Source: Mesorhizobium sp. L-8-3 (GTDB lineage Bacteria > Pseudomonadota > Alphaproteobacteria > Rhizobiales > Rhizobiaceae). From it: a DNA stretch of 64,000 bases. Of this stretch, positions 36,736 to 46,178 are shown in pieces. Every line of letters starts with the position of its first letter. Positions within the stretch are counted from its first letter, which is position 1. Location of the stretch: positions 6,201,501 to 6,265,500 of the forward strand of contig NZ_AP023262.1 of assembly GCF_016756615.1 (NCBI RefSeq), in the 5' to 3' direction. Under the pieces are notes generated by a model that ran no database searches, had not been told where the DNA came from, and worked only from the letters and a program-made list of their open reading frames with translations. Position numbers and translations under genes: made by a program.

Positions 36736-38109
36736 TCAGCCGCCGCGCAGCGCCGCCAGGAAATCGCTACACCATTTGGAAATATCGTTCTCGAGCAGGC
36801 GGGGCATCATCTGCTGCCAGCGCTCCCGCCGCGCTTCCACCGGCATGGAAAGCGCCTTGGCGATGGCGTTGGCGACGGCCTCGGTATCGTAGGGATTGAC
36901 GAGGATCGCCCCATCGAGCTCGCGGGCGGCGCCGGAAAAGCGCGACAGCACGAGCACGCCGGGGTCCTCGGGATCCTGCGCGGCGACATATTCCTTGGCG
37001 ACGAGGTTCATGCCGTCCCGAAGCGGCGTGACCAGGCCGACCGGCGCAACGCGGTAGATGCCTGCCAGCGTCGCCTGGCCGATAGACCGGTTCACATAGC
37101 GTATCGGCACCCATTCCAATGTCCCATGCTGGCCATTGACCCTGCCGGCGAGTTCGGCGACCTGCCGCTGCATGGCGGCGTATTGCGGGACTTCGGAGCG
37201 GGATTTGGGCGTGATCTGAAGCAAAGTCGCTCGCCCGAGATAGGCCGGATTGTCGGTGATGAACCGATCGAAGGCCTCGATCCTGTGGGTGAGGCCCTTG
37301 GAATAGTCGAGCCTGTCGACGCCGACGATCACCTCGCGCTCTCGGAAGCTCTCTTCCATGCGACGAAACGAAGCCTTCTGCGTCGCCTTGCTCGAAAGCT
37401 CGGCAAAACCCTTGGTGTCGATGCTGATCGGGTACACGCCGACCCGAAATCTATGTCCCGGGATATCGAACCAGCCCTCGCCGAGATTGCGGGCGATGCC
37501 CTCGCGCTCAAGGCAGCTCGCAAAATTGTCGGCGTCGAACCGGGTCTGGAAGCCGACCACGTCGTAGGCAGTCAGGCCTCGGAGCAGCGTCTCGTAAACC
37601 GGTACGGTGAAGAACACGTCGGGCGGAGGCCAGGGGATATGGAGGAAGAATCCCACACGATTGGTAACGCCCATGCGGCGCAATTCGGCGGCCATCGGGA
37701 TCAGGTGATAGTCCTGCACCCAGATGAGGTCGTCGGGTTGCAAGAGTTGCGCGAGCTGCTGGGCAAAAAAGCGGTTCACGCGGAAATAGCCGGCCATGTC
37801 CTTGCGCGCATAGTCAGTCAGGTCGAGCCGATAGTGGCAGAGCGGCCACAAAACGCTGTTGGCAAAACCGGTGTAGTATTCGTCGATGTCGGTCTGGCTG
37901 AGATCGGTCAGCGCATAGGTGATGCGGCCCTCCTCGCGAAGGAAGGGCTTTCCGGGCTCGTGCTCGCCGCTCGACTTGCCCGACCACCCTGTCCATACGC
38001 CGCCGTGCTCGGCCAGCGCGGCGCGCATGGCGACTGCCAGGCCGCCCGCCTGGGCCGCGCCGGCAGCGGGCGTGGCGACCCTGTTCGATACGACGACAAG
38101 ACGACTCAA
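36736..38109 (-). CDS. otsA: Trehalose-6-phosphate synthase
   Basis: The 457-residue GT20 enzyme starts at TTG 38109 (S-R-L-V-V-V-S-N-R-V), which overlaps the GH15 stop by 4 bp and has GGAGGAA 6 bp upstream. Family motifs are visible: W-P-L-C-H-Y-R, W-V-Q-D-Y-H-L, F-F-L-H-I-P-W-P, V-D-R-L-D-Y-S-K-G, and R-D-G-M-N-L-V-A-K-E-Y. It joins UDP-glucose (or another NDP-glucose) to glucose-6-phosphate to give trehalose-6-phosphate, substrate of OtsB encoded two genes upstream. Cytoplasmic; last gene of the minus-strand block. Confidence 0.95.
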   Translation of the reverse strand: MSRLVVVSNRVATPAAGAAQAGGLAVAMRAALAEHGGVWTGWSGKSSGEHEPGKPFLREEGRITYALTDLSQTDIDEYYTGFANSVLWPLCHYRLDLTDYARKDMAGYFRVNRFFAQQLAQLLQPDDLIWVQDYHLIPMAAELRRMGVTNRVGFFLHIPWPPPDVFFTVPVYETLLRGLTAYDVVGFQTRFDADNFASCLEREGIARNLGEGWFDIPGHRFRVGVYPISIDTKGFAELSSKATQKASFRRMEESFREREVIVGVDRLDYSKGLTHRIEAFDRFITDNPAYLGRATLLQITPKSRSEVPQYAAMQRQVAELAGRVNGQHGTLEWVPIRYVNRSIGQATLAGIYRVAPVGLVTPLRDGMNLVAKEYVAAQDPEDPGVLVLSRFSGAARELDGAILVNPYDTEAVANAIAKALSMPVEARRERWQQMMPRLLENDISKWCSDFLAALRGG

Positions 38110-39902
38110 AGCACTTCCTCCCAGCGACGCGACAGACGCATCGCGGCATTGATCAGGCCGACCATCGAATAGGTCTGCGGAAAATTCCCCCACAGCTCGC
38201 CGGTATCAACATGCAGCCCTTCGGAGAGCAGCCCGAGATGGTTCCGCCGCTCCAAGACATCGGCGAAAATGTCGCGTGCATCGTGATCCCTGCCGGCGCG
38301 CGCCAAGGCGTCGATCAGCCAGAAAGTGCAGGCGGTGAAAGCGGTCTCGGGTTCGCCGAAATCGTCAGGAGCCCGGTAGCGATAGAGATGGTTGCCGAAA
38401 CGCAGATGCTTCTCGATCGCCTCAAGCGTCGCCACGAAGCGAGGGTCGTCGGCCTGAACGATCCCTATTTCCGGAAACAGAAGCAGGCTGGCGTCGAGAT
38501 CGGCGCCGCCAAAGGTCGAGGTGAAATGCCCGAGTTTCTCGTTCCAGGCGCGATCGAGGAGCCCCTTGCGGATCGTTTCGGCATGGCCGCGCCAATAGGC
38601 CGCCCGTTCGGCGAGCCCGAGCTTGCCCGCGATCTTGGCGAGACGATCGCAGGCGGCCCAGCACATCAGGCTGGAATGGGTGTGCACGCCATTGCGCGTC
38701 CGGAACTCCCATATTCCTGCATCCGGCTGGTCCCAGCGGCGGACAGCCTGCTCGCCGAGCGGTTCGAGGCGACGGAACAAGGCCGCGCCTCCCATGTCAG
38801 GCAGGCGCTCGTCGAAGAAGCACTGCGCGGTTGCCAGGATCACCGAGCCATAGCCGTCGTTCTGAACCTGCGTGTAGGCGGCGTTGCCGCTCCTCACCGG
38901 ACCGAGGTTGCGATAGCCGGCCAACGACCCGAGCACACGTTCGTCCACATGCCGCTCCAGACCGATGCCGAACAGGGGCTGGAGATAGCCGTCGGACGAA
39001 CCGGCAACGACATTGACGACATAGGCCAGATAATCCTCCATCGTCTTGGTCGCGCCGAGCGCATTGAGCGCCTTCACGGTGAAGAACGCGTCGCGCAGCC
39101 AGCAGAAGCGATAATCCCAGGTACGGCCGCTTTCGCCATATTCGGGAATCGACGTCGTCAGCGCCGCCATGATGGCGCCCGATTCCTCGTTCGAGCAGAG
39201 TTTCAGCGTGATGGCGGACCTGATGACGACATCCTGCCAGTCGACAGGGAGCGACAGATAGCGGACCCATTCCACCCAGTATTCGCGCGTTTTCTCCAGC
39301 GAATGCTGTGCGGCCGCCGCGGGCGCTGTGGTAAGCGTCTCGTCGGGACCGAGAACGAAAGCATAGGGACGGTCGACCACGAACGGCGTCCGGCGCAGGA
39401 TGAAGTCGACAGGGGCATCCGTGGTGAGGCGCAGGACCTGGCTGCCGAGCAGGAAGCGAACATGGCTCGAGCCGCGCGTGGTCTCCGGCACACGAGCGCC
39501 GTAGTCATGGAGCGGATCGACAGCCACGGTCACCCGTGGCGTGCCCGATATCGGCTCGATGATCCGTGTGACCGCAACGGGACGGAAGATGCGCCCGGCC
39601 CGCTTGAAACGTGGCGCGAAATCGCGGATCCGCAGCGTATTGCCGTCCTTGTCCGTGAGCGTCGTCTCGAGTATCGCGGTATTGCGAAGATAGGCCTGCT
39701 GCGAAGAGACGCAGTCATCGATCGTGATCGACCACGCGCCTCCTGCCGCCTCGTCGCCCTCGCCCTTCAGCAGCCGGCAGAAGATCGGGTCGCCGTCCAT
39801 GCGGGGTGTGCACATCCAGATAAGTCGGGCATCACGATCGATCAGGGCCGCGACCGCGGCATTGCCGATCACGCCCAGGTCCAGCGACGATGGCTGCGTC
39901 AT
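38106..39902 (-). CDS. Glycoside hydrolase family 15 protein (glucoamylase- or trehalase-like)
   Basis: The 598-residue protein has an N-terminal beta-sandwich (about 1-220) and a C-terminal alpha/alpha barrel with W-D-Y-R-F-C-W-L-R-D-A near residue 270 and later E-T-A-F-T-A-C and W-G-N-F-P-Q-T-Y-S segments, as in bacterial GH15. Family members release glucose from malto-oligosaccharides; some GH15 proteins are trehalases. Location between otsB and otsA, overlapping both by 4 bp, makes a trehalose-related role attractive but unproven. The ATG at 39902 coincides with the otsB stop (ATGA). No signal peptide is seen, so it is cytoplasmic. Confidence 0.88.
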   Translation of the reverse strand: MTQPSSLDLGVIGNAAVAALIDRDARLIWMCTPRMDGDPIFCRLLKGEGDEAAGGAWSITIDDCVSSQQAYLRNTAILETTLTDKDGNTLRIRDFAPRFKRAGRIFRPVAVTRIIEPISGTPRVTVAVDPLHDYGARVPETTRGSSHVRFLLGSQVLRLTTDAPVDFILRRTPFVVDRPYAFVLGPDETLTTAPAAAAQHSLEKTREYWVEWVRYLSLPVDWQDVVIRSAITLKLCSNEESGAIMAALTTSIPEYGESGRTWDYRFCWLRDAFFTVKALNALGATKTMEDYLAYVVNVVAGSSDGYLQPLFGIGLERHVDERVLGSLAGYRNLGPVRSGNAAYTQVQNDGYGSVILATAQCFFDERLPDMGGAALFRRLEPLGEQAVRRWDQPDAGIWEFRTRNGVHTHSSLMCWAACDRLAKIAGKLGLAERAAYWRGHAETIRKGLLDRAWNEKLGHFTSTFGGADLDASLLLFPEIGIVQADDPRFVATLEAIEKHLRFGNHLYRYRAPDDFGEPETAFTACTFWLIDALARAGRDHDARDIFADVLERRNHLGLLSEGLHVDTGELWGNFPQTYSMVGLINAAMRLSRRWEEVL

Positions 39903-40705
39903 TCCCGATCCCCTTCCCGACTCTGCGCCGCGATCCAGGCCCGCAATGCGGCTGGGCTCGCGACATGCCCGCGCGCGGCGGTCGGAAATCCGGCCCCCGC
40001 TACACGGACGGAGAGACCGCCCGCATCGTTGGCCGCCCGGAACATCGCCTCGTCCGTCACGTCGTCGCCGATGGCGAGCGGCAAACGCCCGATGAAGGGC
40101 GCGTGTTCCATGAAAGCCTTGAGGGCGCCCCCTTTGTCGCGACCCGCCGGCCTCAGTTCGAGCACGCACTTGCCTGGCTGAAGCTCCCAACCAGGAACGG
40201 ATCGCTGGATTTCGGTCATGAGCGCGTTTACGGCCGCCTCGCTGGCCGGCGACAGCCGGTAGTGCAGCGCGACGGCGATGCCCTTGTCTTCCACCAGAAC
40301 GCCCGGCCAGTTGCGCGCCGCTTCCGCGATGCGGGTCTTCGCCTCCTCGAAACGTCGAACACCGAGGGCAAAAGCCGGCTCGACGGAACCGGGCGTGCGG
40401 ATCTCGGCACCGTGCAGACCGGCAACGAAAAACCCGTGCCCGGGGAACAGCGTCTCAACGAAATCGACCGGTCGACCGGTGACCAGGGCCAGCGCGCCGC
40501 CGACACGGGCAGCCAGCCCGGCGAGGTCGGCATCGAGGCCGTTCGGCACGACGACGGCGTCGGGCGTCTGCGCAAGGTCAAGCAGCGTGCCGTCTATATC
40601 GAGGAACACGCACAGCCCGGCGAGCCGGCTTGGCAGACCCGAGGCAACGCTATGCCCGGATCCCGCCGTCTGGCGGCCGGCCGGCACGGATTGTCGATTC
40701 TCCAT
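39899..40705 (-). CDS. otsB: Trehalose-6-phosphate phosphatase
   Basis: The 268-residue HAD phosphatase has motif I F-L-D-I-D-G-T-L-L-D, A-L-V-T-G-R-P and motif IV G-D-D-V-T-D-E-A-M-F, all matching OtsB. It removes phosphate from trehalose-6-phosphate to release trehalose, an osmoprotectant and storage sugar. ATG 40705 is chosen; upstream residues in the same frame are not family-like. It opens an otsB-GH15-otsA unit after a 167 bp gap that probably holds its own promoter. Confidence 0.92.
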   Translation of the reverse strand: MENRQSVPAGRQTAGSGHSVASGLPSRLAGLCVFLDIDGTLLDLAQTPDAVVVPNGLDADLAGLAARVGGALALVTGRPVDFVETLFPGHGFFVAGLHGAEIRTPGSVEPAFALGVRRFEEAKTRIAEAARNWPGVLVEDKGIAVALHYRLSPASEAAVNALMTEIQRSVPGWELQPGKCVLELRPAGRDKGGALKAFMEHAPFIGRLPLAIGDDVTDEAMFRAANDAGGLSVRVAGAGFPTAARGHVASPAALRAWIAAQSREGDRE

Positions 40706-40872
40706 GACCCGAAACCTAAGCATTCCCGCCGCAAGGACAACCCCGGCGGCGGCAATGCCTGCCATCTTCATCGCGTGTTCCGACGCAGGCTTGCATGGCT
40801 AGCCCACTGCTTCGCCTGCATACGCAGTAGTTTCGCCGCCGCTTCCCGCAGGAACCGACGGAGAATTTTCCG

Positions 40873-42507
40873 TCAGTCCACTCGGCCGAAAAACACACCC
40901 AGGCCGGGCAATTGCACTTCACCCGACGACAATACGGCTTCCTGTCCCGGGAAATCGAGCGACGACACCGTACCAACCACGGGCGGGATGGAAAAGCCCG
41001 CCGGATCTTCAGAGAAGTTGAACACGCAAAGCAGCGCCTCGTTGCCGGACTTCCGCAGGAAGGCCAGCACGTCCTGACTGTCGCTTTCGAGGAATTCGAT
41101 CGTACCGTTGCGCAAGGCCGGATGCTGGCCGCGGAAGGCGAGCACGTCCCGGTAGTGATCCAGGACGGAGCCGGGAAGCGTCCGCTGGATATCGACCGCT
41201 TGCGCTGCATGGGCGGCAGGCACCGGCAGCCAGGGCTTGCCGGTGGTGAAGCCCGCATTCGCGGCCGAATGCTCCCACGCCATCGGCGTGCGGCAGCCGT
41301 CCCTGCCCTTGAATGCAGGCCAGAAGCGGATTCCGTAGGGATCCCTCAGATCCTCGAAGGCAATATCGGCTTCCTCGAATCCGAGCTCCTCGCCCTGATA
41401 GAGGCAGATCGAACCGCGCAGCGCCGAAAGCAGGCCGATCGAGAATTTCGCTATCGCCTGCTTGCTGCCGCCCGGCCGCACCCAGCGGGACACATGGCGC
41501 ACGACGTCGTGATTGGAGAAGGCCCAGCAAATCCACCCGCCCGCAACGGCTGTCTCGAAGGCTTCGACGCTGTGCCTGACATGGCCGGCCGAGAATTCGG
41601 GACTGAGAAGGTCGAAAGTGTAGCACATGTGGAGCTTGTCGCCGCCCTCGGTATAGGCGGCGACCGTGCGCAGCGACCGGTCGCCGTCGCCGACCTCGCC
41701 CACTGCCGCGCGTCCGCCATAGGCATCGAGCAGGGCGCGGAACCGCTTCAGGAAACCGATATTCTCCGGCTGCGTCTTGTCGTGGAGATGCTCCTGATAG
41801 CCGTAGGGATTGGTGTCGGGAACGTCGGAAATCTTGCCGGCCGGCACCGGCGGATTGTCCGCCAGCGAACGGTCATGGAAATGGAAATTCACCGCATCGA
41901 CGCGAAAACCGTCGACCCCACGCTCCAGCCAGAAGCGCACCGTCTCAAGCAGCGCGTCCTGGACCTCGCCGTTGTGGAAATTCAGGTCGGGCTGGGATGC
42001 CAGGAAATTGTGCAGGTAATACTGCTTGCGCATCCCGTCCCATTCCCAGGCAGAGCCGCCGAAGACAGACAGCCAGTTGTTGGGCGGCGTGCCGTCCGGC
42101 TTCGGGTCTGCCCAGACGTACCAGTCGGCCCGGGCGTTCTTGCGGTCCGCGCGGCTTTCCCTGAACCAGGGATGCCGATCCGACGTGTGTGACAGGACCT
42201 GATCGATGAACACTTTCAGGCCGAGGCGGTGAGCCTCCGCAACCAGCCGGTCGAAATCCTCCAGCGTGCCGAACATCGGATCGACGTCACGGTAGTCCGA
42301 GACGTCGTAGCCCATGTCCGCCATCGGCGACTTGAAGAAGGGCGACAGCCAGATCGCGTCGACATCGAGCGAAGCGATGTACGGAAGCCGGGCTGTGACG
42401 CCGGGGAGGTCACCGATACCGTCGCCGGTCGTATCCTGGAACGAACGGGGATAGACTTGGTAGATCACGCAGCCGCGCCACCAATCGGCGCCGTCAATTC
42501 CGGTCAT
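40873..42507 (-). CDS. GH13 alpha-glucosidase
   Basis: The 544-residue alpha-amylase-family enzyme has a (beta/alpha)8 barrel with nucleophile Asp in G-V-D-G-F-R-V-D-A-V, acid/base Glu in A-V-G-E-V-G-D, and F-S-N-H-D-V-V-R for the third carboxylate. The Q-P-D-L-N-F-H-N segment is typical of GH13_23-like alpha-glucosidases. It should cleave terminal alpha-glucosyl bonds of short malto-oligosaccharides released by GlgX or GlgP. It overlaps the glgX stop by 14 bp, so it is coupled to the glycogen genes. A transglucosylase role is possible. Confidence 0.88.
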   Translation of the reverse strand: MTGIDGADWWRGCVIYQVYPRSFQDTTGDGIGDLPGVTARLPYIASLDVDAIWLSPFFKSPMADMGYDVSDYRDVDPMFGTLEDFDRLVAEAHRLGLKVFIDQVLSHTSDRHPWFRESRADRKNARADWYVWADPKPDGTPPNNWLSVFGGSAWEWDGMRKQYYLHNFLASQPDLNFHNGEVQDALLETVRFWLERGVDGFRVDAVNFHFHDRSLADNPPVPAGKISDVPDTNPYGYQEHLHDKTQPENIGFLKRFRALLDAYGGRAAVGEVGDGDRSLRTVAAYTEGGDKLHMCYTFDLLSPEFSAGHVRHSVEAFETAVAGGWICWAFSNHDVVRHVSRWVRPGGSKQAIAKFSIGLLSALRGSICLYQGEELGFEEADIAFEDLRDPYGIRFWPAFKGRDGCRTPMAWEHSAANAGFTTGKPWLPVPAAHAAQAVDIQRTLPGSVLDHYRDVLAFRGQHPALRNGTIEFLESDSQDVLAFLRKSGNEALLCVFNFSEDPAGFSIPPVVGTVSSLDFPGQEAVLSSGEVQLPGLGVFFGRVD

Positions 42508-44548
42508 CGAGCTTGTTTCCCGTCGGGCCGGGCTCAGCCTCGGCGAAAGCCTGTTTCATGAAAACCACCGCGCGGCCGGGGACAAGCCATCGGCCGTTTT
42601 CCAGGGGACGGATTTCCGTCTCGCAAGACGACAGGAGCAGTTGCCAGCCGGCGGGTCCAGGCAGGCCGAAAACGGCGGTCCGGCGGTCGCCGTTGAAAAT
42701 GACTGCCAGTCGTGCAGCGTCTCCCGCCGCCGGGTCCGCGAGCAGCATCGTCAGCCGGTGCCTGTCAGGATCGTTCCATCCGGTCTCGGTCAGCGGTCGG
42801 CCGGCTTCGTCGAGCCATTCGACATCCGGCCATGCGGCGTCATCGCTTGCCTCCCCCTTCAGGAAGGAGGTTGCGAACAAGGCTGAATTCGTTCTGCGAA
42901 GGCTGGCGAGCAGCGAAACGAAGGTCTCGAGAGCCTTGTCCCGACCCTGCCAGTCGAGCCAGGTGACGGCGTTGTCCTGCGCATAGGCGTTGTTGTTGCC
43001 ACCTTGGCTTCGGCCGAACTCGTCGCCCGCCGTGAGCATGATGGAGCCGCGCGAAGCGAACAGCGTGGCCAGCAACGCTCTTACGTCCTGGCGCCGGCCG
43101 GCCACGATCTTCCGGTCGTCCGAGTTCCCCTCGACACCGTTGTTCCAGGAGAAGTTCTCGTTGTGACCGTCGCGATTGTCCTCGCCATTGGCCTCGTTGT
43201 GCTTGTCTGCGTAGGAAACGAGATCGGCGAGCGTCATGCCGTCGTGAGCCGCCAGGAAGTTGAGCGTACGCGTCGCCTCCGCCCCGCCGAAGATGTCGGA
43301 CGAGCCGGCGAGCCTGGTAGCGAGCGGCCCGACCATGCCGCGGTCGCCGCGCCAGAAACGCCTGACGTCGTCGCGATAGCGATCGTTCCATTCGAGGAAT
43401 GGTTCCCGGAAGCCGCCCAGCCGGTATCCATGATCGCCGACATCCCACGGCTCTGCGATCAGCACCCTGCCCCTCAGAACCGGATCGCTGCGGACAGCCT
43501 CCAGCAAAGGCGCATCGGCGGAAAAGCCGGCGTCGTTGCGGCCAAGCACCGGCGCGAGATCGAAACGGAAACCGTCGACGCCCGTTCGCAGGACAAAATG
43601 TCGGAGCGCATCGAGGATCAGCCTTATGACGACAGGGTGATCAGTGCGGATCGTGTTGCCGCAGCCGGTGTCGTTGACCAGCCGGCCAGGATCGCCCGGC
43701 ACGTGTCGGTAGTAAGTCGGATTGTCGAGCCCCCGCAAGGAGAGCGTCGGGCCGAGGGTGTCGCTTTCCCCGGTGTGATTGAAGACGAGATCGAGGATCG
43801 TGCCGATGCCGGCTTTGCGCAGGGCCGCCACCGTCTCGCGCAGTTCGGCGGGCCCGCCCGGCGCCAGGCGCGGATCGAGGGCCATGAAGGACACGGGATT
43901 GTAGCCCCAGGCGTTCGACAGGCCGAGCGGCGGCAGGTGACGCTCGTCGATCCAGGCCGTCACCGGCATCAGTTCGACCGCATCGACGTCCAGTCGGATG
44001 AGATGCTCCAGGACCGCCGGGTGAGCCAGCGCACCGATGGTGCCGCGCAGGGCCTCCGGCACTTGAGGATGCCGCATGGTGAATGCGCGGACAGGCACTT
44101 CGTAGATCAGTCCACCCGACTGGAACAGCGGCGCGGACGGAGCCTCGGGCGGCGGCAAGGCGACAGCGACCGCCTTCGGCATCAGAGGCGCGGTGTCGCC
44201 TCCCTCGCCGCGCCGCGCCGCCAGCCTCGCATCATAACGATACGGCCGGTCGATCGCGAGCGCATAGGGGTCCATCAGCAACTTGGCAGGGTCGAACCAG
44301 AGGCCGCGAGCGGGATCGTATTCCCCATCCGCGCGCAGTCCATAGCGCGCGCCTGCAGCGAGGCCGGGGACAAACGCGGCAAAACTCCCGTCCTCGCCGC
44401 GCTCCAGTTCGATCCGCCCGGTCTCCCGGTCGTCGGCCCCGAACAGCGAGACCCAGACGCGCTCGGCCGTAAGCGAACTGACGGAGAAACGAATGCCGTT
44501 CTCCGTCACGATCGCGCCGTGCCTTGTCCAGCCCGCCTGCTCCGTCAT
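42494..44548 (-). CDS. glgX: Glycogen debranching enzyme
   Basis: The 684-residue protein has an N-terminal CBM48 domain followed by a GH13 barrel. G-V-D-G-F-R-F-D-L-A carries the nucleophile, L-I-A-E-P-W-D-V-G the acid/base Glu, and F-L-A-A-H-D-G the third site; N-H-T-G-E and N-N-A-Y-A-Q-D-N are GlgX signatures. It hydrolyses alpha-1,6 branches of phosphorylase limit dextrin. One base separates it from pgm upstream, and it overlaps the GH13 gene downstream. Confidence 0.94.
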   Translation of the reverse strand: MTEQAGWTRHGAIVTENGIRFSVSSLTAERVWVSLFGADDRETGRIELERGEDGSFAAFVPGLAAGARYGLRADGEYDPARGLWFDPAKLLMDPYALAIDRPYRYDARLAARRGEGGDTAPLMPKAVAVALPPPEAPSAPLFQSGGLIYEVPVRAFTMRHPQVPEALRGTIGALAHPAVLEHLIRLDVDAVELMPVTAWIDERHLPPLGLSNAWGYNPVSFMALDPRLAPGGPAELRETVAALRKAGIGTILDLVFNHTGESDTLGPTLSLRGLDNPTYYRHVPGDPGRLVNDTGCGNTIRTDHPVVIRLILDALRHFVLRTGVDGFRFDLAPVLGRNDAGFSADAPLLEAVRSDPVLRGRVLIAEPWDVGDHGYRLGGFREPFLEWNDRYRDDVRRFWRGDRGMVGPLATRLAGSSDIFGGAEATRTLNFLAAHDGMTLADLVSYADKHNEANGEDNRDGHNENFSWNNGVEGNSDDRKIVAGRRQDVRALLATLFASRGSIMLTAGDEFGRSQGGNNNAYAQDNAVTWLDWQGRDKALETFVSLLASLRRTNSALFATSFLKGEASDDAAWPDVEWLDEAGRPLTETGWNDPDRHRLTMLLADPAAGDAARLAVIFNGDRRTAVFGLPGPAGWQLLLSSCETEIRPLENGRWLVPGRAVVFMKQAFAEAEPGPTGNKLDDRN

Positions 44549-44549
44549 C

Positions 44550-46178
44550 TCAGGTGATGACGCTCGGCTTCTGCCGGCCGGTATGGGCGCGGATCCCGGC
44601 GATCTCGTCGGCGGCGGCGATCAGATCCTTCAGCGCCTCCCGGGTCTCGATGCCATGGCGGGAACTGTCGGGTTCGTAGCGTTCGATATAGACGCGCAGC
44701 GTCGCGCCCGACGTGCCGGTGCCGGACAGGCGGAAGACGACCCGCGACCCGCCCTCGAACAGCACGCGAATGCCCTGGTTGCGGCTGACCGACTTGTCCA
44801 CCGGATCGTGATAGGCGAAGTCGTCGGCGGTGGCGATCTTCATGCCCGACACGACCGATCCCGGCAGGCTTTCGAGCTTGCCTCTCAATGCTTCCATCAA
44901 ACGGTTGGCGTCCTCGGTCTCGACCTCCTCATAGTCGTGACGGGAGTAGTAGTTGCGGCCGAATTCGGCCCAGTGCTTCGTCACGATGTCCTTCACGCTC
45001 TCGCCGCGCGCGGCCAGGATGTTGAGCCACAGCAGGACCGCCCAGACTCCGTCCTTCTCGCGGACATGGTCGGAGCCGGTTCCCGCACTCTCCTCGCCGC
45101 AGATCGTCGCCATGCCGGCGTCGAGAAGATTGCCGAAGAACTTCCAGCCGGTCGGGGTCTCGTACATGCCGATGCCGAGCTTCTCGGCCACGCGGTCGGC
45201 GGCGCCGCTGGTCGGCATCGAGCGGGCAATTCCCTTCAGACCTGCCTTGTAGCCCGGCGCCAGATGGGCATTGGCGGCAAGCAAGGCGAGCGAATCCGAA
45301 GGCGTGACGAAGATGCCCTTGCCGATGATCAGGTTACGGTCGCCGTCGCCGTCCGATGCCGCGCCGAAATCGGGCGCGTCCGGAGCCATCATCTCGTCAT
45401 AGAGATGCTTGGCATGAACAAGGTTCGGGTCGGGATGGTGTCCGCCGAAATCGGGCAGCGGCACGAAGTTCCGGGTCGTGCCTTCAGGCGCGCCGAGGCG
45501 ATTCTCGAGGATTTCCTTGGCGTAAGGGCCGGTCACGGCATGCATCGCGTCGAAGGCCACCCGGAAGCCCGACCGGAACAGCTTGCGGATCGCCTCGAAA
45601 TCAAAAAGCGTCTCCATGAGTTCAGCATAGTCGGCAACCGGATCGATCACCTGGACGGCGAGATCGCCCACCCTGCTCTCGCCGATCCGGTCGATGTCGA
45701 TGACACCGACATCGGCGATCCTGAAGCGGTCGATCGTCTTGGTGCGCGCGAAGATCGCATCGGTGATCTTCTCCGGCGCCGGCCCGCCATTGCCGATATT
45801 GTATTTGATGCCGAAATCCTCGTGCGGGCCGCCCGGATTGTGGCTGGCCGACAGGATCAGGCCGCCGAAGGCCTTGAATTTGCGGATAATGTTCGAAGCT
45901 GCCGGCGTCGACAATATGCCGCCCTGGCCGACGATGATACGGCCGAAGCCATTGGCCGCCGCCATCGCGATGACCTTCTGGATCACCTCGCGGTTGTAGT
46001 ACCGGCCGTCGCCGCCCACGACCAGGGTCTTGCCCTGGAAACCCTCCAGCGAATCGAACACCGACTGGATGAAGTTCTCGGCGTAGTGCTCCTGCTGGAA
46101 CACCGGCACCTTCTTGCGCAACCCCGACGTGCCCGGCTTCTGGTCGGCATAGGGGGTTGTGGCGACTTCCTTGATCAT
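44550..46178 (-). CDS. pgm: Phosphoglucomutase (alpha-D-glucose phosphate-specific)
   Basis: The 542-residue mutase starts M-I-K-E-V-A-T-T-P-Y, then K-P-G-T-S-G-L-R-K-K. The phosphoserine loop is S-A-S-H-N-P-G-G, the metal loop D-G-D-G-D-R, the sugar-binding loop G-E-E-S-A-G, and the phosphate loop near the C-terminus R-L-S-G-T-G. It interconverts glucose-1-phosphate and glucose-6-phosphate, joining glycogen turnover to central metabolism and to OtsA. The ATG overlaps the glgA stop (ATGA). The glgA-pgm coupling is known from Agrobacterium and Sinorhizobium. Confidence 0.95.
   Translation of the reverse strand: MIKEVATTPYADQKPGTSGLRKKVPVFQQEHYAENFIQSVFDSLEGFQGKTLVVGGDGRYYNREVIQKVIAMAAANGFGRIIVGQGGILSTPAASNIIRKFKAFGGLILSASHNPGGPHEDFGIKYNIGNGGPAPEKITDAIFARTKTIDRFRIADVGVIDIDRIGESRVGDLAVQVIDPVADYAELMETLFDFEAIRKLFRSGFRVAFDAMHAVTGPYAKEILENRLGAPEGTTRNFVPLPDFGGHHPDPNLVHAKHLYDEMMAPDAPDFGAASDGDGDRNLIIGKGIFVTPSDSLALLAANAHLAPGYKAGLKGIARSMPTSGAADRVAEKLGIGMYETPTGWKFFGNLLDAGMATICGEESAGTGSDHVREKDGVWAVLLWLNILAARGESVKDIVTKHWAEFGRNYYSRHDYEEVETEDANRLMEALRGKLESLPGSVVSGMKIATADDFAYHDPVDKSVSRNQGIRVLFEGGSRVVFRLSGTGTSGATLRVYIERYEPDSSRHGIETREALKDLIAAADEIAGIRAHTGRQKPSVIT

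Noticed and set aside
35969..36736. tRNA-Pro as an integration site for a genomic island
   Set aside because: No integrase, no repeated tRNA 3' end, and no phage-like genes within the window.
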